The notes beneath the pieces were generated by a model that saw nothing but the letters and a program-made list of their open reading frames with translations, searched no databases and was not told the origin of the DNA. A stretch of 64,000 bases of DNA. Source: Ruminococcus champanellensis 18P13 = JCM 17042 (lineage in GTDB: Bacteria > Bacillota > Clostridia > Oscillospirales > Ruminococcaceae). Below are positions 34,876 to 42,705 of this stretch, in pieces. The first letter of the stretch is position 1, and every line of letters begins with the position of its first letter. The position numbers and the translations under genes are program-made. The DNA lies in the NCBI RefSeq assembly GCF_000210095.1, contig NC_021039.1, forward strand, positions 2,474,019-2,538,018, written 5' to 3'.

Positions 34876-35822
34876 GCTTCCACCTCCCTGCCCACTGCCG
34901 TACTCCCCAGCAGTTGCTGTGCCTGTGCAAAAATCTCCTCTACGATCTCCTTGCAGGGCTTGACCTCATGGATCATGCCGGCAATGGCGCCGCACAGGAA
35001 GGAGCCTTCCGCCACGTTGCCGTCCTGCACCGCCTTCCGCAGCGCCCCGACGGTCATGCGCTCGAACTCCTCCGGGGTGCCGCCGTTCTGCTCAAATTTC
35101 AGCAGGCCCCGGGAGAACTTGGTCTTGATACCCCGGCAGGGATGACCGGTGAATCTGCCGGTGACGATGCTGTCCGTATCCTTTGCGGAAAGCACCAGCT
35201 TCTGATAGGTTTCGTGAATGTTGCACTCGGTGGACGCTAAGAACCGGGTCCCCAGTTGTACCCCCTGCGCCCCCAGCATGAAGGCTGCTGCCACGCCTCT
35301 GCCGTCTGCAATACCCCCGGCGGCGATCACCGGGATCTGCACAGCGTCCACCACCTGGGGCACCAGGCACATGGTGGTGATCTCCCCGATGTGACCGCCG
35401 GACTCGGTGCCCTCTGCGATCACTGCGTCCGCTCCTGCCTGCTCCATACGCTTTGCCAGTGCCACGGTGGGGATCACCGGGATCACCTTGATACCGGCTT
35501 CCTTCCAGGCGGGAATGTATCTGCCGGGACTGCCTGCACCAGTGGTGACCAGCGGCACCTGTTCGTCAATGACCATCTGGGCAAGGTCTGCCGCATTGGG
35601 ACTCATAAGCATAATATTGACGCCAAAGGGCTTATCCGTCAGCTCCTTTGCCTTCCGGATCTGATCCCGGATATAATCCACCGGGGCAGCTCCTCCGGCG
35701 ATGAGACCCACGCCTCCGGCATTGGACACTGCCGCAGCCAGCTGACTGTCTGCGATCCACGCCATGCCCCCCTGCAGCAGGGGATACTGTACCCCCAAAA
35801 GCTCCGTGATTCTGGTTTTCAT
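34872..35822 (-). CDS. fabK: Enoyl-ACP reductase II FabK
   Basis: FMN-dependent reductase (EC 1.3.1.9) that completes each elongation cycle; it replaces FabI in many Firmicutes and is naturally triclosan-tolerant by family knowledge. It has 316 residues from ATG 35822 (AAGGAGGG upstream). It begins MKTRITELLGVQYPLLQGGMA; the FMN/phosphate region includes VIAAGGIADGRGVAAAFMLGA near 173 and GVQLGTRFLAS. The nitronate monooxygenase family is similar, but the operon context supports FabK. No fabI is visible. Confidence 0.94.
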   Translation of the reverse strand: MKTRITELLGVQYPLLQGGMAWIADSQLAAAVSNAGGVGLIAGGAAPVDYIRDQIRKAKELTDKPFGVNIMLMSPNAADLAQMVIDEQVPLVTTGAGSPGRYIPAWKEAGIKVIPVIPTVALAKRMEQAGADAVIAEGTESGGHIGEITTMCLVPQVVDAVQIPVIAAGGIADGRGVAAAFMLGAQGVQLGTRFLASTECNIHETYQKLVLSAKDTDSIVTGRFTGHPCRGIKTKFSRGLLKFEQNGGTPEEFERMTVGALRKAVQDGNVAEGSFLCGAIAGMIHEVKPCKEIVEEIFAQAQQLLGSTAVGREVEA

Positions 35823-35835
35823 GGATTGACCCTCC

Positions 35836-36825
35836 TTAATACTCAAATAATACCGCACCCATGGTGAGTCCTGCGCCAAATCCTACCAGGCACACCCGGT
35901 CGCCCCGGTTCAGCCTGCCGCTGCGGACTGCCTCGTCCAAAGCAATGGGGATGGAGGCGCTGGAGGTGTTGCCGTATTTGTCCAGATCCACCATGATCCG
36001 CTCCATGGGAAATTGCAGCTTCTTTGCGGCGGTTTCAATGATCCGCAGATTCGCCTGGTGTGGGATCAGCAGGTCAATCTCCGCCGCCGTCATGCCTGCC
36101 TTGTCCAGCACCTGCTGTACCGCCCGGGGCATGGCTTCCGTGGCAAAGCGATACACGGCTCTGCCCTCCTGCCGCAGAAAATCCCCCTGGGGATCCGTCT
36201 CCTCCGGCACTGCATGCTCCCCCTTGGAGAACAGGCTGAGCCGTCGGTTTGCGTTGGCATACAGACTGGTGACTCCGGTGCCGTCCGCCATCATGTAAGC
36301 GCTGTACAGTCCCTGCTTTTTCTCCAGGACACATGCCCCTGCCCCGTCTCCAAAGAGGATGCAGGAGGAGCGATCGGAAAAGTCCGTGATCCGGGACAGG
36401 TTCTCGTTGGATACCACCAGCACATAGGACAGCTCCGGGTCGGTGGCAAGGTACCGTGCCGCCATATCCACCCCGCATACAAAGCCGGTGCAGGCGGAAT
36501 TGACATCAAACGCCATGGCGTTCACGGCGCCCAGCTCCCGCTGGATCACACAGGCGGTGGCAGGGGTCACATAATCCGGGGTCACGGTGGTGTCGATGAT
36601 CAGTCCAAGCTGCTGGCCGCTGATCCCTGCTGCCTCCAGTGCCTGCCGGGCAGCCTGCAAGCCCATGTACCAGCTTGGCTCCCCGTCGGAAATGTGCCGG
36701 GTGACGATGCCGGTGCGGCTGCGGATCCACTCGTCGCTGGTATCCAGAAATGCAGCAAATGCGTTGTTGTCCACAGTCAGCGGGGGAACATACCGTCCCG
36801 TTCCGGCAATGCGGATTCCGGTCAA
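35836..36825 (-). CDS. fabH: 3-oxoacyl-ACP synthase III (FabH), TTG start
   Basis: Starts fatty-acid synthesis by condensing acyl-CoA with malonyl-ACP (EC 2.3.1.180). It has 329 residues. Catalytic Cys in NSACTGFVCGVDM near 111, His in LIPHQANLRI near 250, Asn in YGNTSSASIPIAL near 280. I place the start at TTG 36825 (giving LTGIRIAGTGRYVPP): GGGAGGAG lies 8 bp upstream. A GTG 9 bp earlier overlaps the ribosome site, and the longer ATG frame is not FabH-like. First gene of the fab/acc operon. Confidence 0.95.
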   Translation of the reverse strand: MTGIRIAGTGRYVPPLTVDNNAFAAFLDTSDEWIRSRTGIVTRHISDGEPSWYMGLQAARQALEAAGISGQQLGLIIDTTVTPDYVTPATACVIQRELGAVNAMAFDVNSACTGFVCGVDMAARYLATDPELSYVLVVSNENLSRITDFSDRSSCILFGDGAGACVLEKKQGLYSAYMMADGTGVTSLYANANRRLSLFSKGEHAVPEETDPQGDFLRQEGRAVYRFATEAMPRAVQQVLDKAGMTAAEIDLLIPHQANLRIIETAAKKLQFPMERIMVDLDKYGNTSSASIPIALDEAVRSGRLNRGDRVCLVGFGAGLTMGAVLFEY

Positions 36826-36873
36826 AAAAACCACTCCTCCCTGTTGTGTTTTCTTACTGTTTGTGGTATAGTA

Positions 36874-36901
36874 ACTATAGGCAATTCCATCAGGCAAGCA
36901 A
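36874..36901 (-). promoter_or_regulatory. Candidate promoter of the fab/acc operon with overlapping palindrome
   Basis: Minus strand: -35 TTGCTT (36896-36901), 16-bp spacer, -10 TATAGT (36874-36879). ATCAGG (36889-36894) and CCTGAT (36912-36917) flank the -35, and ACTATTTT is repeated at 36920-36927 and 36932-36939. These could be regulator sites; they do not clearly match the FapR or FabT boxes I know. The 36826-37086 gap holds no gene, and no clear plus-strand promoter for fabD was found. Confidence 0.5.
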
Positions 36902-37086
36902 AAATACTTTACCTGATTAACTATTTTCAAGACTATTTTAATCCATTTTCAGCGCAATTGCAAGACAGGTGGGCAAATTTCAGTTGGCTTATGCAAATTC
37001 GTAAAAATCAACGGGATTTCTCACCAAATAAAGCGAATGATTGTTCAGTTTTTACAATGCGCTGCATGCACAGGAGGCATCTACTT

Positions 37087-38016
37087 ATGAAAAACGTATT
37101 ACTTTTCACCGGCCAGGGCAGCCAGTTTTCCGGCATGGGAGCGGCGCTTGCCGCCATGCTGCCGGAGGCGTCCGCCATTTACGAGGCGGGCAGTGACATT
37201 CTGGGCTTTGATCTGAAAAAAATGTGCCTGGAGGGGGAGGATGCAGTTCTGGCGGAAACCTGCCACGCACAGCCTGCCATTTACGCCACGGAGCTGATCT
37301 GCCTGGAGGCGCTGAAGGCGCGGGGCATTGCCTGCGAAGGAGTATGCGGCCACTCTCTGGGGGAATACGCTGCCATGACCGCCTGCGGCATGCTGACGGC
37401 GGAAAACGGTTTCCGGGCGCTGAAGATCCGGGCGCAAGCCATGGATGAAGCGGCAAAGTCCCAGGACAGCGGCATGTACGCCATTCTCCGGATGCCGGCG
37501 GAGCGCATCGGGGAAATCTGCGCCCAGACCCCGGGCTATGTGGTACCGGTGAATTTCAACTCCCCGGCACAGACCGTCATCGCCGGCGAGCGGCAGGCAG
37601 TGGACGCTGCCGCAAAGGCATGCGCAGCGGAAAAGGCAAGAGCCGTGCCCCTGGCGGTGGCGGCTGCCTTCCACAGCAAGCTGATGCAACCGGCAGCGGA
37701 CGCCATTGCCGCAGCCTTTACCGCCATCCCCTTTGCGCCTCCCACCGTCCCCTTCTACACCAATCTCACCGGAGAACCTCTGGCGGAGGGCACGGATATG
37801 GCACAGTACTGCGCAAAGCACTGCGTCAGCCCGGTTCGCTTTGCCCAGGAATTGCAGAACCTGCATGCCGCCGGGTTTGATACCTACATTGAGCTTGGCC
37901 CCAAGAAGGTGCTCACCTCCTTTGTGAAGCAGACTCTGAAGGACGTGGACATGCACACCGTCACCGACCCGGATTCGCTGGAGGAAACTGTAACATGTCT
38001 GAAGCATACGGACTGA
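37087..38016 (+). CDS. fabD: Malonyl-CoA:ACP transacylase FabD
   Basis: Loads malonyl groups onto ACP (EC 2.3.1.39). It has 309 residues from ATG 37087, with AGGAGG 9 bp upstream; the frame is open far back through antisense fabH, but that is not real. FTGQGSQFSGMG near 7, nucleophile Ser in GVCGHSLGEYAAM near 85-97, VNFNSPAQTVIAGE near 155. It is divergent from the rest of the fab operon, an unusual separation, and starts an operon with aroE and aroK. Confidence 0.96.
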   Translation: MKNVLLFTGQGSQFSGMGAALAAMLPEASAIYEAGSDILGFDLKKMCLEGEDAVLAETCHAQPAIYATELICLEALKARGIACEGVCGHSLGEYAAMTACGMLTAENGFRALKIRAQAMDEAAKSQDSGMYAILRMPAERIGEICAQTPGYVVPVNFNSPAQTVIAGERQAVDAAAKACAAEKARAVPLAVAAAFHSKLMQPAADAIAAAFTAIPFAPPTVPFYTNLTGEPLAEGTDMAQYCAKHCVSPVRFAQELQNLHAAGFDTYIELGPKKVLTSFVKQTLKDVDMHTVTDPDSLEETVTCLKHTD

Positions 38017-38840
38017 TCGGGCATCCCCTGGGGCATTCCATGTCCCCCTTCCTGCACAAGGCGCTGTTTGCCCTTGGTGGGAAGGATGCCTCCTACCGGC
38101 TGCTGGATCTTGCCCCGGAAACCATGGAGCAGCAGGTACAGGATATGACCGGCTACCTGGGCTGGAACGTGACCATACCTTATAAGGAGCGGATCATTCC
38201 CCTGCTGGATCGGCTGGATCCATCCGCCGCCCGATACAACGCTGTCAACTGCGTTCGCCGGGAGCCGGACGGCACCCTGACCGGATACAACACGGACTGC
38301 ACCGGCTTTCTCCACGCTGTCCGGGACTTTTCCCTGGGAGGCAGGGTGCTGCTGCTGGGCTGCGGCGGTGCCGGGAGAATGATGGCGACGGAGGCTGCCA
38401 CGGCGGGGGCGCAGCTGACCATTGGGGTGCGGAATCCGGAAAAGCCGGAGCTGACCGCCCTCGCCGCCCATCTGCGAAAAGCATACCCGGCGGCTGGTGT
38501 GCAGCTTTTGCCCTTCGGGGAGATCTCCGGGGACTTTGATCTGCTGCTCAATTCCACTCCCGTGGGTATGTTCCCTCACACAGAGGGCTGTCCGGTGCCG
38601 GATGCGGTGATCCGCCGGTGCGGCGCCGTCTTTGATGCCATTTACAACCCGGAGCAGACCCGGCTCATGGAGCTTGCCCGGCAAGCAGGCATCCCCACAG
38701 TGGGCGGCATGGACATGCTGGTGCAGCAGGCGGCATGCGCCCAGGAGATCTGGTACGGGGCGCAGTTTTCGGAAGCCGACCTTGCCGCATTGACCCGACA
38801 GGCACAGGCACAGCTTGCCCGGCAGGAGGCGCACCCATGA
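37995..38840 (+). CDS. aroE: Shikimate dehydrogenase
   Basis: NADP-dependent reduction of 3-dehydroshikimate to shikimate (EC 1.1.1.25). It has 281 residues. Substrate site YGLIGHPLGHSMSPFLHK near 5-22, catalytic Lys in NVTIPYKERI near 63, Asn/Asp in YNTDCTGF near 99, and NADP loop LLGCGGAGRMMA near 118. The start overlaps fabD by 22 bp. Forms a chorismate-pathway pair with aroK. Confidence 0.95.
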   Translation: MSEAYGLIGHPLGHSMSPFLHKALFALGGKDASYRLLDLAPETMEQQVQDMTGYLGWNVTIPYKERIIPLLDRLDPSAARYNAVNCVRREPDGTLTGYNTDCTGFLHAVRDFSLGGRVLLLGCGGAGRMMATEAATAGAQLTIGVRNPEKPELTALAAHLRKAYPAAGVQLLPFGEISGDFDLLLNSTPVGMFPHTEGCPVPDAVIRRCGAVFDAIYNPEQTRLMELARQAGIPTVGGMDMLVQQAACAQEIWYGAQFSEADLAALTRQAQAQLARQEAHP

Positions 38841-39340
38841 AGGACAATATTTACCTCTGCGGCTTTATGGGCTGCGGCAAATCCACCGTGGGACGGGTAC
38901 TGGCGCAGCAGCTCCACTGTCCCTTTATTGATCTGGACGACCTGATCGTTGCCAAAATGGGCATGCGGATCCCGGATATCTTCCAGCAGAAGGGAGAATC
39001 GTTTTTCCGGAATCTGGAGCATTTTCTGCTTCAGGATGTGAGCCGGGGACAGCGTGGCTCGGTGATCGCATGCGGCGGCGGCACCCTGGTGTTTGAGGCA
39101 AACGCCCAGCTTGCCCACTGCTACGGCAAGATCGTACTGCTGAATGTGCCCTTCTCCATGTGCTACGACCGGATCCACAGTGACCCCAACCGCCCCATTG
39201 CACTCTCCAGCACACGCAAGGAGCTTTTACGTCTATACCGGCTCCGGTACAAGCGATACCACGACCATGCGGATCTGGTGATCCCGGTGCTGCCCAAGGA
39301 CACCCCGGAACAGATTGCAGAAAGGATTCGGATCGAATGA
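38837..39340 (+). CDS. aroK: Shikimate kinase
   Basis: Phosphorylates shikimate at the 3-hydroxyl (EC 2.7.1.71). It has 167 residues. Walker A GFMGCGKSTVGR near 9-20, shikimate-binding DLDD near 33-36, and ACGGGTLV near 78. ATG 38837 overlaps the aroE stop (ATGA). Slightly short, but within the AroK range. Confidence 0.94.
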   Translation: MKDNIYLCGFMGCGKSTVGRVLAQQLHCPFIDLDDLIVAKMGMRIPDIFQQKGESFFRNLEHFLLQDVSRGQRGSVIACGGGTLVFEANAQLAHCYGKIVLLNVPFSMCYDRIHSDPNRPIALSSTRKELLRLYRLRYKRYHDHADLVIPVLPKDTPEQIAERIRIE

Positions 39341-40485
39341 AGCTGTATCACGCACATATTTACCCCATGGATCGGGAACCCATCGAAAACGGCTGGGTGT
39401 CCATTCAGGACGGAAAGATCACGGAACTGGGACAGGGGGAGATCGTTCCCGGCCCGGAGGATCGGGATCTGGCAGGAGGCATGCTGCTGCCGGGCTTTGT
39501 GGACGCCCACACCCATCTGGGCATCATCGAAAACGGCATCGGCTTTGAGGGGGACGACTGCAACGAGGCAAGCGACCCCTTCACCCCCCAGCTCCGTGCC
39601 ATTGACGGCATCAACCCCATGGATCGATGCTTTGCAGAGGCACGGCGTCGGGGCATCACCGCTGTGCTCAGCTCTCCGGGCAGTGCCAACGCCTGCGGCG
39701 GACAAATTGCCGCCATCAAGACGGCGGGACGGCGAATCGACAGCATGCTGATCCGCACTGCCGGGGTGAAATTCGCCCTGGGTGAAAACCCCAAGTCCGT
39801 ATACAACGACCGGGACGAGACCCCCATTACCCGGATGGCAACGGCGGCGCTGATCCGGGAGGGGCTGGCGGCTGCACGGCGGTATCGCTCCGACCTTGCC
39901 GCCCATGAAGCGGATCCGGAAAACCTGGACGCACCGGAATTTGATGCCAAGCACGAGGCGCTGCTGCCCCTGCTCCGGGGAGAATGCAAGGCTTTCTTCC
40001 ACTGCCACCGGGCGGACGATATGTTCACCGCCCTGCGGATTGCAAAGGAATTTTCTCTGGATCCGGTGCTGATACACGGCACGGAGGGGCATCTGATCGC
40101 CGACCTGCTGGCACCGGAAAAAACCGGGGTCATCATCGGCCCCCTGCTGTGCGACCGGTGCAAGCCGGAGCTGAACCATGCAGAGCTGCACAACGGCGCA
40201 GCGCTGCACCGGAACGGGGTGCCCATCGCCATTTGCACGGATCATCCGGAGGTGCCCCTCCAGTACCTGCCCCTGTCGGCGGCAGCGGCGGTGAAGGGCG
40301 GTCTGCCCTACGATGCTGCACTGTATGCCATTACCCTGGGGGCGGCAAAGCTGGCAGGCATTGACGACCGGGTGGGCAGCATCACCCCCGGAAAGGATGC
40401 GGATCTGCAATGCTACCGGCAGGATCCCCTGGGCTTTCTCACCGAGCCGGAATGGGTCATGATCGACGGGGAGATAGTCCCATGA
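39337..40485 (+). CDS. Amidohydrolase of the imidazolonepropionase-like type
   Basis: 382-residue metal-dependent hydrolase. N-terminal beta-sandwich followed by a TIM barrel. Metal-site motif FVDAHTHLGI near 54-63 (HxH), further ligands FHCHRADD near 219 and IHGTEGH near 243, and CTDHPEVP with the conserved Asp near 300. C-terminal block GSITPGKDADLQCY is typical. Substrate unknown; clostridial homologues are annotated only as amidohydrolase. It overlaps aroK by 4 bp and the next gene by 4 bp. Confidence 0.85.
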   Translation: MKLYHAHIYPMDREPIENGWVSIQDGKITELGQGEIVPGPEDRDLAGGMLLPGFVDAHTHLGIIENGIGFEGDDCNEASDPFTPQLRAIDGINPMDRCFAEARRRGITAVLSSPGSANACGGQIAAIKTAGRRIDSMLIRTAGVKFALGENPKSVYNDRDETPITRMATAALIREGLAAARRYRSDLAAHEADPENLDAPEFDAKHEALLPLLRGECKAFFHCHRADDMFTALRIAKEFSLDPVLIHGTEGHLIADLLAPEKTGVIIGPLLCDRCKPELNHAELHNGAALHRNGVPIAICTDHPEVPLQYLPLSAAAAVKGGLPYDAALYAITLGAAKLAGIDDRVGSITPGKDADLQCYRQDPLGFLTEPEWVMIDGEIVP

Positions 40486-40814
40486 TCGCCGTGATCTTCT
40501 GGAGCCTGCCGGGGCTGTTCATGCTGGGGCTGACCGTCTGTCTGCTCCATGACGCCCAAGCCGGCACGGTGATCCACAACGACGGCATTCAGATCACAGT
40601 ACGCACCAGGGGCGACCGGATCCGGCAGCTGCCGGTGGCACGGGTAAACGGCGACCGACCCTACATTGCCATCGGCAAGGAGATCACGGTGCTGCCGGAG
40701 GTCATGCGGCGCTGGAACCTGCACTACTCCCTGCTCCCGAAGCGCAGTCTGGTACTGTGGACGGTATGCATCGCCCTGATATTCCTGGGCTGCGCCGTGG
40801 GCAGTATATTTTAA
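40482..40814 (+). CDS. Small membrane protein, paralogue A
   Basis: 110 residues. An N-terminal transmembrane helix (IAVIFWSLPGLFMLGLTVCLL), a soluble PH-like or beta-rich middle (HNDGIQITVRTRGDRIRQLPVARVNGDRPYI) and a C-terminal helix (LVLWTVCIALIFLGCAVGSIF). The start overlaps the amidohydrolase stop. The next gene is a clear paralogue (HNDGIQ / DNDGIQ, RPYIAIGKE / RPYIAIGRQ). Unknown function. The short domain between two helices suggests a membrane-associated sensor or assembly factor, but this is a guess. Confidence 0.7.
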   Translation: MIAVIFWSLPGLFMLGLTVCLLHDAQAGTVIHNDGIQITVRTRGDRIRQLPVARVNGDRPYIAIGKEITVLPEVMRRWNLHYSLLPKRSLVLWTVCIALIFLGCAVGSIF

Positions 40815-40847
40815 GGCGGCATCACACACAGATTGTGCAGTGTTGCC
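40815..40847. repeat. Degenerate copy of the dispersed palindrome
   Basis: GGCGGCATCACACA (40815-40828) and TGTGCAGTGTTGCC (40834-40847) form an imperfect hairpin. It starts at the stop of the first membrane-protein paralogue and separates it from the second. Confidence 0.5.
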
Positions 40848-40870
40848 ATAATTGAAAAAGAGGTGACGCT

Positions 40871-41215
40871 ATGCTCGGCGTAATATTCTGGGAAGTGCTG
40901 GGGCTGTTCGTGCTGGGGATCACCCTGTACCTGCTGGCAGTCGCCAAACCCGGCACCGTAATTGACAACGACGGGATCCAGCTTACTGTCCGCACCAGGG
41001 ACGGCAGCATCTGGTATCTGCCCGTGGCACAGACAGACGGCTCCCGCCCCTATATTGCCATCGGCAGGCAGGTCGTGGTGATGTCTGCAAAAACGACCCG
41101 GCGGAAGAATACCTATGTACTGATACCCAAGTGGAAGCTGCTGCTGTCGGGTCTGGCAACAGCCCTGCTGTTTCTGATTGTGGGCGTTTGCGTCTATACC
41201 CAAAGATTTCTATAA
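40871..41215 (+). CDS. Small membrane protein, paralogue B
   Basis: 114 residues with the same layout as its neighbour: N-terminal helix (MLGVIFWEVLGLFVLGITLYLL), middle DNDGIQLTVRTRDGSIWYLPV, then RPYIAIGRQVVVMSAK and a C-terminal helix (LLLSGLATALLFLIVGVCVY). The ribosome site AAAGAGGTG precedes ATG 40871. Tandem duplication followed by divergence is clear from the sequences; function unknown. Confidence 0.7.
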   Translation: MLGVIFWEVLGLFVLGITLYLLAVAKPGTVIDNDGIQLTVRTRDGSIWYLPVAQTDGSRPYIAIGRQVVVMSAKTTRRKNTYVLIPKWKLLLSGLATALLFLIVGVCVYTQRFL

Positions 41216-41234
41216 ACTGAAAGGAGTGCTGAGG

Positions 41235-41534
41235 ATGCATCCGGAAATTCAAACTGTCGCAAATGAAATCGGGAACATTTGTTCCCCCAAGCACATCTAT
41301 CTGGTAAGCCGCAAGGAGGACACCGCCGGGACGCTGGTCAGCTTCAAGCTGGCACTGGTGGTATCCGATAAGGTGGAGAGCATTTCCGAGCTGGAATGCG
41401 CCCTGTACGCCAAGGTGGACTGCGACTATCCCTTCGACCTGGTGCTGTACCGGGAAAGCGAGTGGAACACCCTTTGCGCCGATCAGCGCACCTTTGCCTG
41501 GAAGATCGCCCAGACCGGGAGTGTGCTGCTATGA
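41235..41534 (+). CDS. Degenerate MNT-like nucleotidyltransferase-fold protein
   Basis: 99 residues. The order of strands and helices fits a minimal nucleotidyltransferase (MNT) fold, but the catalytic GSxxxG...DxD is not present: the expected region reads IYLVSRKEDTAGTLVSFKLALVV. A later strand FDLVLYRESEW resembles the conserved last acidic strand. It overlaps the HEPN gene stop-to-start (ATGA) and AAGGAG precedes its ATG. The pairing with HEPN is the main evidence for the family. It may bind rather than modify its partner. Confidence 0.6.
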   Translation: MHPEIQTVANEIGNICSPKHIYLVSRKEDTAGTLVSFKLALVVSDKVESISELECALYAKVDCDYPFDLVLYRESEWNTLCADQRTFAWKIAQTGSVLL

Positions 41535-41986
41535 GCCGGGGGTATCGGGACAATGACAGCAAGCGGTATTTCGACTGGCTGTATTACGCCAATATCGACC
41601 TGCTTGCGGCAAACGAGCTGATCGACCAGCCCCTGTGCTACAACACGGTGGCGTTCCACTGTCAGCAGGCCATTGAAAAGGCGATCAAGGGCTACCTGCT
41701 GTACCGGCGGCACAGATTATACGACGGACACAACCTGCCCTGGCTGTGCAAGCAGGCCATGCAGGAGGATCCCCACTTCGGACAGTGGCTGGATCGTGCC
41801 TCCATGCTGAACCGGTTCTACATTGAAGCCAGGTACCCGGCAGACTTCCTGCTGCGGCTGGATGAGGAAACCGTCATGCGGGTTCTGACGGAGACGGCGG
41901 AAATGTCCCGGTTCATTATGAAACTGGTGCATTTCGACTTTGCAAGCTATCGCTATCAGGGCGCACCTGCCCGAAAGGAGGAATAA
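41531..41986 (+). CDS. HEPN-domain protein
   Basis: 151 residues, all-helical. The HEPN hallmark FHCQQAIEKAIKGYLL near 42-57 is followed by RLYDGH (Arg62-His67), an RX4H motif typical of HEPN ribonucleases. The residue two after the His is Leu, not the Tyr that is AMPylated in some HEPN-MNT toxins. It is preceded by a degenerate MNT partner, so this looks like a HEPN/MNT toxin-antitoxin-type module. RNase activity is inferred and untested. It sits 2 bp before deoD. Confidence 0.75.
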   Translation: MSRGYRDNDSKRYFDWLYYANIDLLAANELIDQPLCYNTVAFHCQQAIEKAIKGYLLYRRHRLYDGHNLPWLCKQAMQEDPHFGQWLDRASMLNRFYIEARYPADFLLRLDEETVMRVLTETAEMSRFIMKLVHFDFASYRYQGAPARKEE

Positions 41987-41988
41987 AC

Positions 41989-42702
41989 ATGGCGACACCC
42001 CACAATCAGGCAAATCCGGGAGAGATCGCACCCCGGATGCTGATGCCCGGAGATCCCCTGCGGGCGCAGTTTATCGCAGAACAGTATCTGGAGCATCCGG
42101 TGTGCTACAACCGGGTGCGGAATATGCTGGGCTTTACGGGCACTTATAAGGGCGTTCCCGTATCCGTCCAGGGCAGCGGCATGGGCATGCCCTCCATCGG
42201 CATCTACTCCTATGAGCTGTTCCACACCTACAACGTACAGAAAATCATCCGGGTAGGCACCGCCGGCGGCATCGCTCCCCAGGTGCAGCTCCGGGACATT
42301 GTGCTGGGACAGGGTGCATGCACCAACAGCAGCTATGCAAGCCAGTACGGGCTCCCCGGCACCTATGCGCCCATCGGGGATTTTGCCCTGCTGGAGGCTG
42401 CCGCAGCCCATGCCCGGCAGCTGAACCTGCACTGGCATGTGGGAAACCTGCTGTCCAGCGATACCTTCTACGACGACAGCAATTCCACCGCCCAGTGGCA
42501 GAAAATGAACGTACTGGCAGTGGAAATGGAGGCTGCCGCCCTGTATATGAACGCCGCCCGTGCCGGGAAGCAGGCCCTGTGCATCGCCACCGTGTCGGAT
42601 CTGCCGCTGACGGGGGCATCCACCAGTGCCCAGGAGCGGCAGGAGAGCTTTACCGCCATGATGGAGCTGGCGCTGGAAGCCATCATTACCGAAGGAGACT
42701 GA
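41989..42702 (+). CDS. deoD: Purine nucleoside phosphorylase, DeoD-type
   Basis: Hexameric trimer-of-dimers PNP (EC 2.4.2.1) that cleaves purine (deoxy)nucleosides with phosphate. It has 237 residues. It starts MATPHNQANPGEIAPRMLMP, with PGDPLRAQFIAE near 20, SGMGMPSIGIYSYEL near 64 and the active-site VEMEAAALYMNA near 179; a SDLP-type end block with Asp near 204. AAAGGAGG precedes the ATG. Its link to the HEPN gene is positional only. Confidence 0.95.
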   Translation: MATPHNQANPGEIAPRMLMPGDPLRAQFIAEQYLEHPVCYNRVRNMLGFTGTYKGVPVSVQGSGMGMPSIGIYSYELFHTYNVQKIIRVGTAGGIAPQVQLRDIVLGQGACTNSSYASQYGLPGTYAPIGDFALLEAAAAHARQLNLHWHVGNLLSSDTFYDDSNSTAQWQKMNVLAVEMEAAALYMNAARAGKQALCIATVSDLPLTGASTSAQERQESFTAMMELALEAIITEGD

Positions 42703-42705
42703 TCC

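Noticed and set aside
36013..37086. N-terminal extension of fabD of about 358 codons
   Set aside because: It runs antisense through fabH and the promoter gap; AGGAGG before ATG 37087 and FabD homology fix the real start.
5136..40847. CRISPR array from the recurring palindromes
   Set aside because: Copies are far apart, lack regular spacers and have no cas genes nearby.
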